Of a stretch of DNA of 64,000 nucleotides, positions 32,738-45,045 are shown one piece after another; position 1 is the first letter of the stretch, and each line of letters opens with the position of its first letter. Source of the DNA: Priapulus caudatus (Eukaryota > Priapulida > Priapulimorpha > Priapulimorphida > Priapulidae); contig NW_014577190.1 of NCBI RefSeq assembly GCF_000485595.1, forward strand, positions 29,879 through 93,878. The letters run 5' to 3'. The notes under the pieces are model-generated. The model made no database searches and was not told the DNA's origin. It worked only from the letters and a program-made list of their open reading frames with translations. A program made the position numbers and the translations under genes.

Positions 32738-33215
32738 TTCCGGCATACGGGAGAAGCTCACGTGTCACCTCGTTCACGTGCCTACACGGTTCATGACCGA
32801 GCTCACACACATCTCGAGATCGTGAGCTCGGTTTGTGACCCGTGCTCACCGATCTCGAGATCGGTGAGCTCGGTTCGCCGTCTACCTCGTGTACTAACTC
32901 TAATATCTCGCGAACAGTTTGAGTTACATTTCTAAAATTCTAGACACATATAAACACATGTCTTTAGCTATGATTTCTGTAATTTTTGAGTTTATTGAAG
33001 CCGAATAGTGTAATTAATACGTAGTACTGTGTAGAAATACGTACGTCCGCGCGTATCTCATATAGGCTAATATACGCGCGGTAATCGTCAGAGGCTAATA
33101 TCTCGCGAACGATTTGAGTTACATTTCTAAAATTCTAGATACATATAAACACAATGTGTTAGCTATGATTTCTGTGATTTTTGAGTTTATTGAAGCACGA
33201 ATAGCTGTCAATTTT
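32738..33215 (-). repeat. Satellite-bearing element, inverted partial copy
   Basis: Reverse-complement counterpart of 47690-48420. It has palindromic CTCGAGATCGGTGAGCTCGG blocks (32815-32875), then two units containing TAATATCTCGCGAAC, AGTTACATTTCTAAAATTCT and GAGTTTATTGAAGC. Two short CCCTAA copies occur just upstream (32649-32668). The same unit occurs about five times at 47387-48270, so this is a shorter copy of the same element. Confidence 0.8.
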
Positions 33216-33237
33216 ATAAAAAATACGTGAATTCTCT

Positions 33238-33320
33238 CTCTACTCTGTTCTCTCCTCTCCTCTCCTCTCCTCGTCGTCTCTTCTCGTCTCTCTCTCCGTC
33301 TTCTCTCTCTCTACTCTTTC
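33238..33320 (+). repeat. CT/TCTCC low-complexity tract
   Basis: Pyrimidine-rich run (CTCTCC, TCTCG, TCTCTC units) with no other content. Confidence 0.8.
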
Positions 33321-33865
33321 TGATATATTAGTGTGTGTGAGCGCGTGTATGAATTATGTAATATGTATTATATTCTATGCGAGTTTATCTGTATAGCAAA
33401 TCAGTGTAAACAGCAAATTCTAAATATACAGTAATAGTATTCATTTGGAATATGCAACATTCCAATAGGTGTAAAAAATATATGATATATGTGCGTAAAT
33501 GCATGTTTGCCATGTTTTCGCTTGGGCGTTATACGCATAAGGTGGCTCACCCTCACGTCCCCGACACATTGACGCGTGACAATTTGGTTTCGGTTGCAAT
33601 AATTGATTTTTCCATGTTTCGTTGTGCTTGCAACGCATAAGCTTCTCACACCTCACGTCCGCACAAACAGACATTCGACCGTGATATTTTGTTTACGTTG
33701 CATAATTTGATTTTCTGTGCAACTCAATCCGGCTCGCGACTATAAATACGTCGTTTGCGCCGTCATCCCACCATTCCACTCTCTGCCTCACTGCGTGGTT
33801 TGACGGGCGTTCATACACTGTGCTTGCTGAGTATAACAGTCGAAGATATCGGCCGAGGTGTGTTT
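33321..33865. other. Non-coding stretch with a weak tandem pair
   Basis: The words GCTTCTCACACCTCACGTCC (about 33640) and GGTGGCTCACCCTCACGTCC (about 33540), each followed by a T-rich CATAATTTGATTTT-like part, suggest two diverged copies of a ~105-bp unit. No coding content is credible. Confidence 0.4.
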
Positions 33866-33866
33866 G

Positions 33867-33897
<31 letters not shown>

Positions 33898-34246
33898 ATG
33901 ATCAGACATATAGATAAATATCTATATAGATAGAGTAGATAGATAAATATATTAGATAAACTAGATAGCAAAAAATATATGATAGATAGCATAGATAGAT
34001 ATTAATAAATATATAGAGATTATATATAATAGATAGATAGCTAAATATTTAATAGATAGATCGATTAGATAGTATAGATACCGATGATAGATAGACCATA
34101 TACGATGAAATAAATATATATAGATAGATAGATAGCATAAATATAAGATAGATAGATTAGCAAAATATATATAGATAGATAGATACGATTAGAATAAATA
34201 AATATATAGAGATATATATTAGATAATAGATAGCTAAATATTTATT

Positions 34247-34285
<39 letters not shown>

Positions 34286-34798
34286 TGACATATAGATAAA
34301 TAAATAATATATAGATAGGATAGATAGATAAATATATAGATAATAGATAGAAAAAGTATATATAGATAGAGTAGAAGATAAATTAATATATAGAGATATA
34401 TATAGATACGATAAGATAGCTAGAATATTTATATAATGATAGATAGATAGATAGATAGATTAGGAATAGATAGAAGTAGACATATAGATAATAAATATAT
34501 ATACGATAGATAGATAGATAAAGTATAACTAGATACGATAGATTAGAAAAATATATATAGATAGATAGATAAGATAGATACATATAATATAATAGAGTAT
34601 AATATATACTAGATACGATAGATAGGCTAAATAAGTTTATATAGATAGATAGATAGATAAACAATATAAATAGATAGATAGAAAATATATATAGATAATA
34701 GAGAGATAGATAAATAAATATATAGAGATAGATAGATAGATAAGCCTAAATTATTTATATAGATTAGATAGATAGGATAGATAGATAAGATAAGATAG
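33866..34798 (+). repeat. Long imperfect (GATA)n array, ~0.93 kb
   Basis: Nearly continuous GATA repeats with many single-base interruptions and interspersed AATATATA words every ~100-120 bp. This hints at a higher-order period. Minus-strand Tyr/Leu/Ser/Ile-rich frames are artefacts of this array. Confidence 0.95.
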
Positions 34799-34799
34799 A

Positions 34800-35756
34800 A
34801 GCATGCATGGATAGAGCAATGGAAATTCCTGCATCTGCTGTCGTGTCGAATTCGGGCACGGCAAGAGTTGCGTACGGTGCGATGATATGTGAAGGTGGGC
34901 AGCAATAGGTTGATGTGAGCGGGTATCACTAGAGCTCCTACCGTCAAGCCGGTAAGCAGGCGACTTAGAGCTAAGATTGGCTTGCCGTAATGTGTTCGGA
35001 CTATATTGCAGCTGAGCCAGAACCCGACGTAATTGCCCATTAATAATGTTCTTGCACGAAGATTTCCACGACGGGACGAGAACCGAAATGTGTCCGCAGC
35101 CGACCAGCCTTCAGACGACATTTGCAGCTGAGCCAGAAGCTATAATTGTCCGCTACGAGTGGATTCCGTTTCAGCACCGATCCCACGACGGACGAGGCAC
35201 CCGAAATGGTCCCACCGCGCTTCTCAGCTATAAATCATTCGAACTCCATCGCAACGTGGCCCGTCAAACTGCGATATGACCAAGGGCTTCACGTACACTT
35301 TGTACAGTCGAATGCCGTAACTACACTGGTTTGCAGATCCGAAATAGCGAGAAACATGCTTGCACTCGCTTAGAGCAGATAAAAATAACAATACATTCAT
35401 TTCAGGTGGCCAACCACATTGTCACCCGCCCTGTGCCGGGTGTCTTCAACAGCTCTCTAAGGTGATTGCGGACGTGAGAGAAAGTGCGACGAGGCAGCAT
35501 GTTCCGGCTCCGCCGCGAGCATCGTCTCTCAGGTAGTTGATGAGAAATTGGGATGGTGGCTCCTATAGATTGCACTACCCTGGCCTAGATTCACCTGGCC
35601 CGTCAACTGTAAAATAGAAAGAGACAGCAATCAGCATCAGGCAATCCATTAACATTATCCTATTAAACCTTGTTGCTTTGTAAATTCCTTCATTCAACTC
35701 GATTAGGATATGTATATATGCACTTTCTAATTAAACCATGTTTATTACCTGATAAG
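34800..35756. other. Unassigned region with local repeats
   Basis: The phrase GCAGCTGAGCCAGAA occurs at about 35009 and 35123, each followed by related sequence. GGGACGAGAACCGAAATG (35073) resembles GGACGAGGCACCCGAAATG (35189). This points to a diverged ~115-bp tandem repeat. Open frames here show no recognisable domain. Confidence 0.4.
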
Positions 35757-35781
35757 NNNNNNNNNNNNNNNNNNNNNNNNN
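35757..35781. other. Assembly gap, 25 N
   Basis: 25 unknown bases, the same nominal size as the gap at 24518. Confidence 0.99.
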
Positions 35782-36399
35782 ATACGAGCGACTCACCGCG
35801 ACTGCACGATCTTTCTTATGTCATGCCTGCTGGGAGCATACTGCTTGTGTAAGGCTATATCATCCTTCAGTTTCACTTGTATGAAAAGATATCTGAGTCA
35901 CTATTCCACACAACTCCAAAAGCACGCTCTCATTACTCGCTGTCTCTAGGCAGCTTAAGTTTTCCTTCTCCGGACTCAGTCTGGGTTTTGCCACTAACGG
36001 TTTGTTTGATCTCGCATTCTTTCACCTTAAGCCTCCATCGGCAACACGCCGGTCAATGCTGTCACGTAAGCTCCCTCAGCTCAGTCCCGTTGGAACCGAC
36101 ACATAAATGTCATGCCATGTATGAATTTCTGCTTCAGTGGCCGGACTGCTTGCATGTGGACATATCTGCTGTGCCCCTTACTCAGGGCTGCTCTTCCGCA
36201 ATGCTGGATCTGTGCCAATGCTGGCGGCTGGTTTTGTCACCAAAAGTCAACCACATCATTACGTATACCAATCCCGGACCTCCCTCGCTTCCAGGTTTCA
36301 GGTTTCTCAGGCACAGAAAGCGTGAACATGTTGAGTCTCTCTTGGTAGTCAATCACTCTGTGGTAAGACATTTTGGCCGAATATGTCCCCCACACACAA

Positions 36400-38363
36400 A
36401 GCGCCCGCACTTCATCGCTGCTCTAAATCTCAGCAATACGCAGAACAAAGCCATTGGAGAAGATCCTGAGTCCTTCGATCCATAGTTGTTCGAAGAAGAC
36501 TGCCCTGGTATGGAAGCCGGACGAATTGAATACAATATCCCGGATTGGGGGTACCTCTCTTCTCAGGTCTATATGATAGCATGATGAGAGATGTAGTGTA
36601 CTTGGGCCTTCAATACTGACTTCAAACTTCCTGATCAGACTAATTTCATGGCAAAGCCCATTTCCGACCAATTTCTCCTTATCGTGATTGTCATAGATGC
36701 TTGCTGCATCGTCTGGCCGATCCGTAGTCCGAGCGGTGTGTTTTCCCCTCGGGTAGCACACACATCCTCCTCAGCCTTGCACCTTGTTGTCCGGGATGCA
36801 AGCTGGATCCCTTCCAGCCCATGGGTACGGTAACAAGCCATTGGTTGCGCAAACCTTCCGACAAAGAATCATTGGATGGGCAAACAATACATTCCCATAC
36901 TTCTGACTGCTAAGCCATGTGGTTGCACCGACTAAGAATCATGGGCATAGCTCCCATCGATTCTGTTGTCCAAAAAGTCCTTTAACATGCTACTGGGGCT
37001 CTGACACAAATCTACATTCAGGACTGCAACGGTGGGCGGCTGCCTCTCATTGGGTAGCTGCCAAATACCAACCCATCACCTAATGGAGAATGCCTTGGGG
37101 CTACCTTCAAGGCTCCACTTCCTGCCTTGGTTTCTTACTTCATCGTAGGTGGCATGGTCGATGCCCCACCAGAAAAGCGTCGATGGAACCAACTTCCAAC
37201 GGCTGTACATTCCTCTTGATTTAGGATTTGAACATTGTCTTGGCAGAGGATCTTCTATCTAGTACCCGTCTCAATGTCGTTGGTTGATGCCACTGCAAGC
37301 CCAACAGGCTGACACTCCATAAAACAGCGGGCGCGGCCGTGGTTGCGCCGGGCCCGGCTTATTCGTCAAGTGACTGCAGTTATCATAACGATAGATTTTG
37401 TGTGGCACTTCTTGCAACATCGCCTCCAACTTTCGTAATGTTGATGGATATCGGTCTTCCTTCCAGGTTCAACTCCTCTGCTAGCGACTACGCTTCACCC
37501 AGACTAATCTGGGCACCTGATCAAGGAGACGGGCGAGATGCAATTATAAAAATAAAATACTATTTAAAAAACATGTCGAAGCTCATTGCGTCTCAGGGCC
37601 TAAGATCTTTAGCAGACAGAACCGGTAAAAGTGCTGCCTTGCCTGCCACACTTGCCACACTTCTACGCTTACAGTTCCTGTGTATGCCTGTGAGTAATGG
37701 GTGATGAAAAGACATGACACTGCGCCGCCATTAAACTAAGCTCCGTGCATACTCTTCCCTTCTCTTGCAGTTCTCATCCGTGGCTCCCTACCAGCTATTT
37801 TGAGACAACTAAAACAAGGGCACTGGTTGTCCTTCATCAAGCTGAAATCTTATCAGGTTTTGCCTCTTAGAAAGAATTTCTTAGCACTGGTCAACGCCAA
37901 TGTTGATCTGATTTGGGCAGAGCCCAGCATTTTATAAATTGGCCACTTGATACTATTCGGGTTGCTGCGCCTCCCTGCTATATGACTAATAGAAGCCATT
38001 AATTTTGCCATCTCTTAGAGGGGCTGATGCTTCGAAGTCTCGGCCATTTAAACTCTCGCAGCCATACCAGTCCAACACAGCAGGAAGGATGGTGCCGTTT
38101 TCAACAGCTTTCGCAGATAGCGAAACCACACTTTCTTGTCTCCCTGGCTCATTTTCCTTTTGCCCACCATAGGCTAGCATGTGGCTGTTGTCCATGTCAT
38201 GTGCTTGAGCCCACTTCCTAAGCGTGTTGTAGCTTCTACCGCACCCAACGCAGATGCCTACCAGGTCACAAAAAATCGTGCATCCTTCACCTTCCGTTAA
38301 GCGGGCGAAAACTTTCCACAAGTCATGAACAATGCATCTGACACGAACGCGTGGATCTCCCAT
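36400..38363 (-). pseudogene. BEL/Pao gag-protease relic, mosaic
   Basis: Minus-strand pieces in several frames. 38363-37986 carries KVFARLTEGEGCTIFCDLVG and ICVGCGRSYNTL, Cys-rich like a gag zinc-knuckle region, then AVENGTILPAV and EASAPLRDG, which resembles the approach to the aspartic protease site. 37484-37436 gives LAEELNLEGRPISINIT and GGD, like the segment after that site in Pao peptidases. 36841-36423 gives EEDVCATRGENTPLGLRIGQ and further unplaced sequence. About 450 unrelated bases separate the first two pieces. The pattern fits a decayed Pao element, but individual matches are weak, and the region is rich in frameshifts. Confidence 0.45.
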
Positions 38364-38368
38364 AGATG

Positions 38369-40085
38369 TATCTTAAAAGCTTCAAGATGTTCGTCTCGAC
38401 AAGAGTGGAGAAATCCAAAGTGCACAGATCCAAGTCAATGCGACAACATACCAAGGAGAGGTCAACGTTGCACGAATGGATCTTGACCAGTAGATTAAAT
38501 GGCTGAATCAGTCCTGACGGAGATTGCATATGAGGCATGACTTTTTGAGCGCAAAGCTAAGGCAGAGTGGCCATAAGAGCAAAGACAGAGCGAAAAGCTA
38601 ATCAAAGTTGAAAAGGAGAAGACGAAAGGAGCAATCAGTGTGGTGGTGACTAAACCAAGGGAGAGAGGTAATTGATTGTAAAATCGATTCTCCAGTTGGA
38701 GGAAAGCTGATCAGGAGTTACTTCAAGTATGTGGGCTAAGTTTGTGAACAAAGTTAAAATAAGATACAGAAACAGGGGCCCTGAACAGGGTGACGAGAAG
38801 GCGACAAACAGTTTTAACACGCTGCTGAGTTTACAGAAAGGAGAGCATTCCTAATGTCAGAAGTGCTCGACGTGTTTGAGATCGCCGATCGAAAGGTGGA
38901 GAAAATGAAAGCGGCTCAGTCGTTTATAGAATGATGCAGGATTATAGAGTAGGAGGGGCAGGTAACAGGGCTAAAATGCCGTTTGAAATAAAGCCGCCCA
39001 GCTCTGCTTCCTTACGGGCAACCTGGATATCTGACACACTGATAAGGCGACATGTTCATGTAGAGTGGTCCATGAGCGGAGTTTGCTGGCTACCTACAGA
39101 AAAGACTAGAAGAAACTACTGGATCTAAAAAGGGGCTAAACTGCAAAGACTGGTGAAAGTTCAGATGTAGCCGTAAATGCAGAGCATTGGATCACAAAAA
39201 ACAAAACACGGCAAATGCAGAGTTACCCGATAGACGACTAGGCCCGCATATACACCAATTTCACATATACAGCACTGTGACTAATTCGGGCCATTTCCAG
39301 TGAAGAGTTAGGACCGTAACAAGACGCTAAACAGCTATGGAGTTCTGTTCACATGCTTTAAACACAAGAGCAGTCACATTTAGAGCTTTGTGTTGATTGG
39401 CTCTAGCAATGGAGTTTGATAACAGGTGTGCCGTCGATTACATCGCGATGAGCGCGGTCAGGCCAGTACAGATCCTAAGTGACAATGGAACCAATTTGTG
39501 AGCAGAACGTGAGTTTGAAGGAGTATGGTGAAGGCTGTCTTGGTGATAGGCTGAGAGAAGAATTCTGTGCAGAAAGGGCATGGAGTGGAAATTCAGCAAC
39601 GCCTGAGAGCGCGGCACCCAAAATGGATGTGCCAGTAATCCATTGGTGAAAAGCTGCAAGTATGCTCTCAAGAAGGCTATTGACGAGCAAACTTTAACGC
39701 ATTCGAGCTATAACACGTGCCTACTAAGAGGTTGCTAATCCTAGTGAATCAGACGGCCGATGGCAGAAATCGCCAGACCGGATCCTGATGACGGAAGCTA
39801 CCTGAGTCCTAATGACATGCTGTTAGGAGGCTTCCAGCGATGTCTCACAAGGGCCATTCCGCGAAAGCTAGAAATCCGCAGGCATCGCGGTCGTAACTGC
39901 GTTCAACGCATCGTCGACTCATTTTGGCAGCGTTGGACAAGAGATGTATCTTTTCCTTTGTTAGCGCCAGCGACGGAAGTGGAACGTGACCTTCCGTAAC
40001 GTTCGCGGTTGACGACATAGTGATGATGGCTGATGCTAACTGCTGTGTCGTGGAAAATGGACTATCGCCCGCAAAATAGACCAGA
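38369..40085 (+). pseudogene. BEL/Pao RNase H end, integrase and DUF5641 relic
   Basis: Plus-strand decayed pol end. It opens with SFKMFVSTRV, identical to the last residues of the minus-strand RNase H piece at 30985-31020. AQIQVNATTYQGEVNVA follows in a shifted frame. Near 39330-39500 integrase segments appear (YGVLFTCFKHKS, then ILSDNGTNF with the second catalytic Asp). From 39770 the Pao-typical C-terminal domain (DUF5641) is clear: LSPNDMLLGGFQRCL, FWQRWTRDV, FRNVRVDDIVMMADANC, KWTIAR. Several frameshifts and stops break it. It ends where the 2.6 kb composite repeat begins. Confidence 0.75.
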
Positions 40086-40436
40086 TCTAATTGAATGTTT
40101 TTTTACGGTTTTAATATTAAACCGTCAATTAATGAATTCATGTCACACGAGGGCCAACGTGCACGGCTGTAGACGTGTCGTCGCAGAGTTATTTTCCCCG
40201 CGTCAATTGTCTCAAAAGGAACCGAACGCGAAGTTTACACCATCGAAGCCAGTCTCAGAGGAACGGTATTTAACAGCAGGTGCCGGCATTAAAAAGGGCA
40301 GGCAACAACTAGTGTGGCTGCCTCCACAGTTGGAATTGCGTGACAGACGTCTTCCGGGCGAGCCGATTCTTGTAATGCGTGACCCGACGATGCAAAGACC
40401 TCCGCCTCCTACGTTCACCCTGCTTTGGCATGATGG
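40080..40436 (+). repeat. Composite repeat module F, copy 1
   Basis: Contains AGACCAGATCTAATTGAA, TTAATGAATTCATGTCACACG, then GAGGAACGG...AACAGCAGG and CATTAAAAAGGGCAGG. It matches 42681-43025 and 46561-46895. Copies differ mostly by scattered one-base insertions and deletions. The reading frames crossing it are not consistent between copies. Confidence 0.8.
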
Positions 40437-41520
40437 GTCCTGAGCTCTCTTGCCGAGAGTCCAATTGTGCCCGCGTTCAAACCTTCTGGCAACGGTTCTC
40501 GGGTACGCAAGGCTGCTGCTTCACCGTCCACGCTGCCTCCAGGCATCACTAGTTTAATACCTCCTCTGCTTGGCTACTGCTAAGCGTTCTGCTACTGCCA
40601 GCATGGCTGACGGCCTACTGCTTCTACTACATGATGGTCATGAGCTCTCTTGCGATGAAGTCCAAATTGTGCCCGCGTTCGAACGCTTTCCCTGGGCACG
40701 GTTCTCGGTTACCGCAAGGCTTCTGCTTCAGCCGTCCACGGCTGCCGCCAGCATCAGTTTAATACCTTCTGCTGCTACTGGCTGAGCGGTTCTGCTACTG
40801 CCAGCAGCTGACCGGCATCTGCCTTCTAATTAACTGATGGTCCTGAGCTCTCTTTGCGATGAGTCCAATTGTCCCCGCGTTCACGCCTTCCTTGAGGCAC
40901 GGTTATCGGTCGAGGCCTGCTGCTTCACCCGTCCCGGCATGCCCCAGGCATAGTTTAATACCCTCTGCTGCTACACGCTGAGGCCCAGTTCTGGCTACTC
41001 CACAGGCTGACCCGCTTCTGCTCTACTACTGATGGTCCTGAGCTCTCGTTGCGATGAGTCGCAATTGTGCCCGCGTTCACGCTTCCTGGGCACGGTTCTC
41101 GGGTACCAAAAGGCTTGCTTCATCCGTCCACGCTTGCCCCAGGCATAGTTTAATACCTTCTGCTGGCTACTTGCTGAGGCGGTTCTGCTACTGCCACAGG
41201 CTGACCCTCTGCTTCATACTACTGTGGTCCTGAGCTTCTTGGTGGTATCCAATTGGTGCCCAGCGTTCACGGCTTCCTGGCACAGGATTCTCGAGTAGCG
41301 CAAGGCTTCATGCTTCAGTCCGCACGGCTGCCCCAGGGCAATAGTTTTAATACCCTCTGCTTGCTACTAGCTGAGCGGTTCTGCTTACTGCCACAGGCTG
41401 ACGCCTCTGCTTCTACTACTGTGGTCCTGAGCTCTCTTGCGATAAAGTCCAATTGTGCCCGCGTTCAACGTCTTCCTGGGCACCGGTACTCGGGTACCAA
41501 GGCTGCCCCAGCATAGTCCC
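40437..41520 (+). repeat. ~200-bp tandem repeat, six copies (module C)
   Basis: Units begin with TCCTGAGCTCTCTTGCGATG at about 40438, 40638, 40841, 41036, 41228 and 41425 (spacing ~190-205). Each has GTGCCCGCGTTCA, TTCTCGGGTACC and CTACTGCCACAGGCTGAC. Two more units are at 43030 and 43230 and one at 46900. No conserved frame. Confidence 0.85.
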
Positions 41521-41870
41521 ACATTTTCTTGGGCCTGGTATCATCAACAAACTTTCATTTCCATCTCTATGGTGGAGATCCTTGTTTAATATTAGGCTTC
41601 ACAACACATTCTTGGAAGCTTTTTCCACTTCGACGGCAGCATAATTAAGCTTTTTCTTTGCCTCAATGCCAATAAAACAGGAGTCAAATGGTCGCGACCA
41701 GCTGCTAGCTCTAACGCAGGTACAGAGGAAAGGCGACATCAGACTTCCTTCCAGGAAAGAAGAGAAATTTCGCATGTCATGTCGTGCATAATCGCTTAAA
41801 TACTCTCTTCTGCTGTTGTGAGCTAAGTTTTCGGTCTCTGCCTAGCACTGGATATCTTTACTCGGCACCC
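41521..41870 (-). repeat. Composite repeat modules D and B, copy 1
   Basis: Module D (ATCAACAAACTTTCATTTCC... AGGCTTCACAACAC) is followed by B. On the minus strand B reads like an exon: TSFTTERREISGFMHDMTCE, then ILFPGRKSDVAL and DHLTPDFIVIEEEKA in the cleanest copy (48791-49003). Here it is heavily corrupted by indels. Confidence 0.65.
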
Positions 41871-42680
41871 AACTGGTAATCTGGTATTATTTGTATATTA
41901 TTAACGTTAACCATTACAGTATTTACTTACCAGCCGCGGCCATAAACAAATGTCCTGAAACGCATGCAATTGTTTTGGCTAATTCTATATTGGGCTTCGC
42001 TCTGACCTCTGACATTATCATATGAATGGTGATCGGTGGTAGAAGCGCGCGGCGGCAGGCGACAGTGGTGGCGGGCTTCATCTCACCTATCTTCCTATGG
42101 CCAAAGGCCGCCCCCCCCCCCCTGCTCCATTTTCCATAATACTAGGCAAAAAAAGACTGTTAAAACTACCTATATATTTTCGCACAGCTGAAAATTTTCT
42201 TATGGATTTATTATATAAATACCCTTGTTATAATATGTTAATTGTTCATGATATTCTAAAATTGTGGTGAAAAAACATCACAAATAGCAAGTGTACGATG
42301 AGGACATTGCTCTAACCCTACTGACACTATTAGAATAGGCTTATTAGATTAGCTTATTAGATTTCTTTTTTGCTGAAATACAAAATCGGGTCAAATTTGC
42401 CCTGTACTAACAGTTTAACTAAATAATTATTGGCGCTCCATTTCCTCCCATCAATCCACAACACCACCAGACACCACAAGTGTAAGAAACGCAGACAAAC
42501 ACAACAGAGCCACCTCGCTGATACCTCCAGGGTGGCGGATCGCTCACAGTCGTACACAATAAGCTTGCACCGTCATCGCAAGCTTATGCATTCGACCGGT
42601 GCACCACAGGTGGGACCTGCTCACGCGGCAGTATCCGCATCGCTGTGCTCGCTGGAAACAAAATGACAAATAGACAAGAT
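41871..42680 (-). repeat. Composite repeat modules A and E, copy 1
   Basis: Module A (GGC-rich core, TTCCTAATAC, AT-rich part) then E (CAGAGCCACCTCGCTGATAC..CGCTGTGCTCGCTGGAAAC). It corresponds to 45762-46560. A poly-C run at 42112-42122 is unique to this copy. Confidence 0.7.
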
Positions 42681-43680
42681 CTAAATTGAATTTTTTTACG
42701 GTTAATATTTAAACGTTGGCCATGTAATGAATTCAATGTCAAGCACGAGGCCTAACCACCTGTAGCATAGTGTCGTTGCAAGAGTTATTTCGCCCCGTCA
42801 ATTTTGGTTTTTCTCAAGAACGCGAACGAGAAGTATTACAAGACCCAGTCTGCAGAGGAACGGATTTAACAGCAGGTTTCCCGCGGCATTGAAAAGGCAA
42901 AACACTCGTGTGCTCCTCCCAGCAGTGGAATTGCCGTGCAGAGGCCCCTTCCGGGCGTAGCCGATCTTGGTAATGGTGAACGCCACGATGCAGAACCTCC
43001 GCTCCTACGTTTCACGCGGTCTTTGGCATGATGGTCGCTGAGCTTCTCTTGCGATGAGTCCAATTGTGCCCGGCGTTCAGCGCTTCCTGGGCAGCGGTTC
43101 TCGGGTACCAAGGCTTCTGCTTCCACCCGTGCACGGCTGGCCCCAGCATAGTTGAATTACCCTCTGCTCTAGCTGCTGAGCGTTCTGGCTACCTAGCCAC
43201 AGGCTGACCCTCTGCTTCTGCTAGCTGAATGGTCCTGAGCTCTCTTGCGATGAGTCCAATGTGGTGCCGCAGCGTTCACGCTTTCGCTGGCACGTGCCTC
43301 GGTAGCGGGCAAGGCTGCTGGTCTTCAGCCCGACCAAGGCTTGCCCCAGGCGAATAAGTCCCGCACATTTCTTGGCCTAGTATCAATCAACCAAACTTTT
43401 TATTTCGCATCTCTTGGGTGATGATCTTGTTTAATATTAGGCCTTCACAACACTTCTTGGAACTTTTTCACTTCGACCACATAATTAAGCTTTTTCTTCC
43501 TCAATGCCAATAAAATCAGGAGTCAAATGATCCGACCCTGTAGCTCTACCAGGTACAGAGGACAAGGCGACATCAGACTTCCTTCCAGGAAAGAGAATTT
43601 GCGCATGTCAATGTCGTGCATAAAATCCTGAAATCTCTGCTCGCTGCTGTTGTGAAGCTAGTTTCGGATCTCATCCATAG
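42681..43680. repeat. Composite repeat modules F, C (two units), D, B, copy 2
   Basis: Same module order as 40080-41870 but with only two ~200-bp C units (43030, 43230). B is at 43497-43680. The F-to-F distance from copy 1 is about 2.6 kb, which defines the period of the larger repeat. Confidence 0.75.
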
Positions 43681-44080
43681 CAACTGGATTCCAGTTTGCC
43701 TGCGCCCGATTTAATCGCCTAAGTTGTCGCGGCCCTTTACATATAATAATCATTATGACAGATGAAATCAAAATAAGATTTTATAGAGTGTCACTTTTAT
43801 TAACAGTAATAATTTTTCAATGTATCGATCTTGTCCCTTATATAAGTGATACAGATTGACTATAGACACATTGCTGCAGTGATGCTGGCAGATAAACGGA
43901 TTGAGACGCCGATCCTACATCTGATCACTTGTTTTCCCATTGCTACAGAGGCACGCGGGTGGACAGGTGGTCAGTGATCACTGACACCTTGCCTCCAACA
44001 TCCTCCACCAGCTAGATTCTTCTCAGGAAGTACTACCCCGCCCCCATTATTTGAGGACACGGTTGTGGTGGTTGTATCAT
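43681..44080 (-). repeat. Spacer with inverted copy of 29684-29830
   Basis: 43848-43984 is the reverse complement of 29684-29830. It is inserted between composite-repeat copies. The rest of the spacer shows nothing. Confidence 0.7.
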
Positions 44081-44083
44081 CAA

Positions 44084-44345
44084 CACTTTCATTTCCATCT
44101 CTTGGGTGATGATCTTGTTTAATATTAGGCCTTCACAACACTTGGAACTTTTCACATTCGACGGCACAAAAGTTTTTTTCTTACCACAATGAACAATAAA
44201 ATCAGGAAGTGCAAATGGTCCGACCTGTAAGCTCTAACCAGCGTAAGAGAGGACAAGGCGACATCAGACTTCCCTCCAGGAAAGAGAATTTCGCATGTCA
44301 TGTCGTGCATAAATCCTGAAATCTCTCTTCGCTCTGTAGTAAGAC
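44084..44345 (-). repeat. Composite repeat modules D and B, copy 3
   Basis: CATTTCCATCTCTTGGGTGATG through GAAATCTCTCTTCGCTCTG. On the minus strand it again encodes GFMHDMTCEILFPGGKSDV before losing frame. The sequence after it is unrelated. Confidence 0.75.
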
Positions 44346-45045
44346 ATGCTAAGAGCACAAAATAGGGGGTTGACTTCAAATCATGCTACAAAGGTCTCCT
44401 TTGGCATAAACGTTCCTTAGGGCACCAGAAAAAAAATTATGCCAAAGACACAGGTTCTATCTCAAATCCAAGATGGCCGCCGGCGGCATTTGAAAACTTG
44501 GTTCGACTCACAAACTCCATGAACCGTTTGTCATAGAAACTATTGTGACACATGTTTATTATAGCTAATTTGAGGTCCACTTGAATTCATTATTCGGCAT
44601 TAATTTTGGCATTGAATACATTTAGAGAGTGAAATTCAAGCACAATAATACACAAAGTTGATGTTTTAATAAAATAATAGCCACAACCAGAATTTGTCCG
44701 GGACTTTATTGACAATGTAAGCACATTCGAAACACATTCCTTCATTCAGCTGGAGGCGCGCTCATCTGGCTCTGTACCTCCTATCATATGGGTATGGGAA
44801 CAAGAACCTGAATGAGGGGGCGAAACGGGGGGGGGTACATTGCCCACTTTCGCCAGCAAAACAAACACACACCCATATCCATGTTCCGCTGTAAAATAAA
44901 ATCCTAATTCCCAGTTCCCAGGAAATTATGTAGACATGTTTCAGGAAAATTCAGTAGTTTAGGTTTTCAAAACACTAACATAAACACTAATATTTTACAT
45001 ACTAATTATTATCTGGGCATAAATTAATAAAATAAAAATAATCAA
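44346..45045. other. Unassigned stretch
   Basis: No reading frame, exon or known repeat is visible. It contains a short poly-G (GGGGGGGGG) at about 44829-44837. Confidence 0.5.

Noticed and set aside
34383-35121. Tyr/Leu/Ser/Ile-rich membrane-like proteins
   Set aside because: They are translations of the GATA array. Composition is set by the microsatellite.
35877-36485. 202-codon plus-strand frame
   Set aside because: No domain is visible and the opposite strand carries weak Pao-like segments. It looks like a shadow in low-quality sequence.
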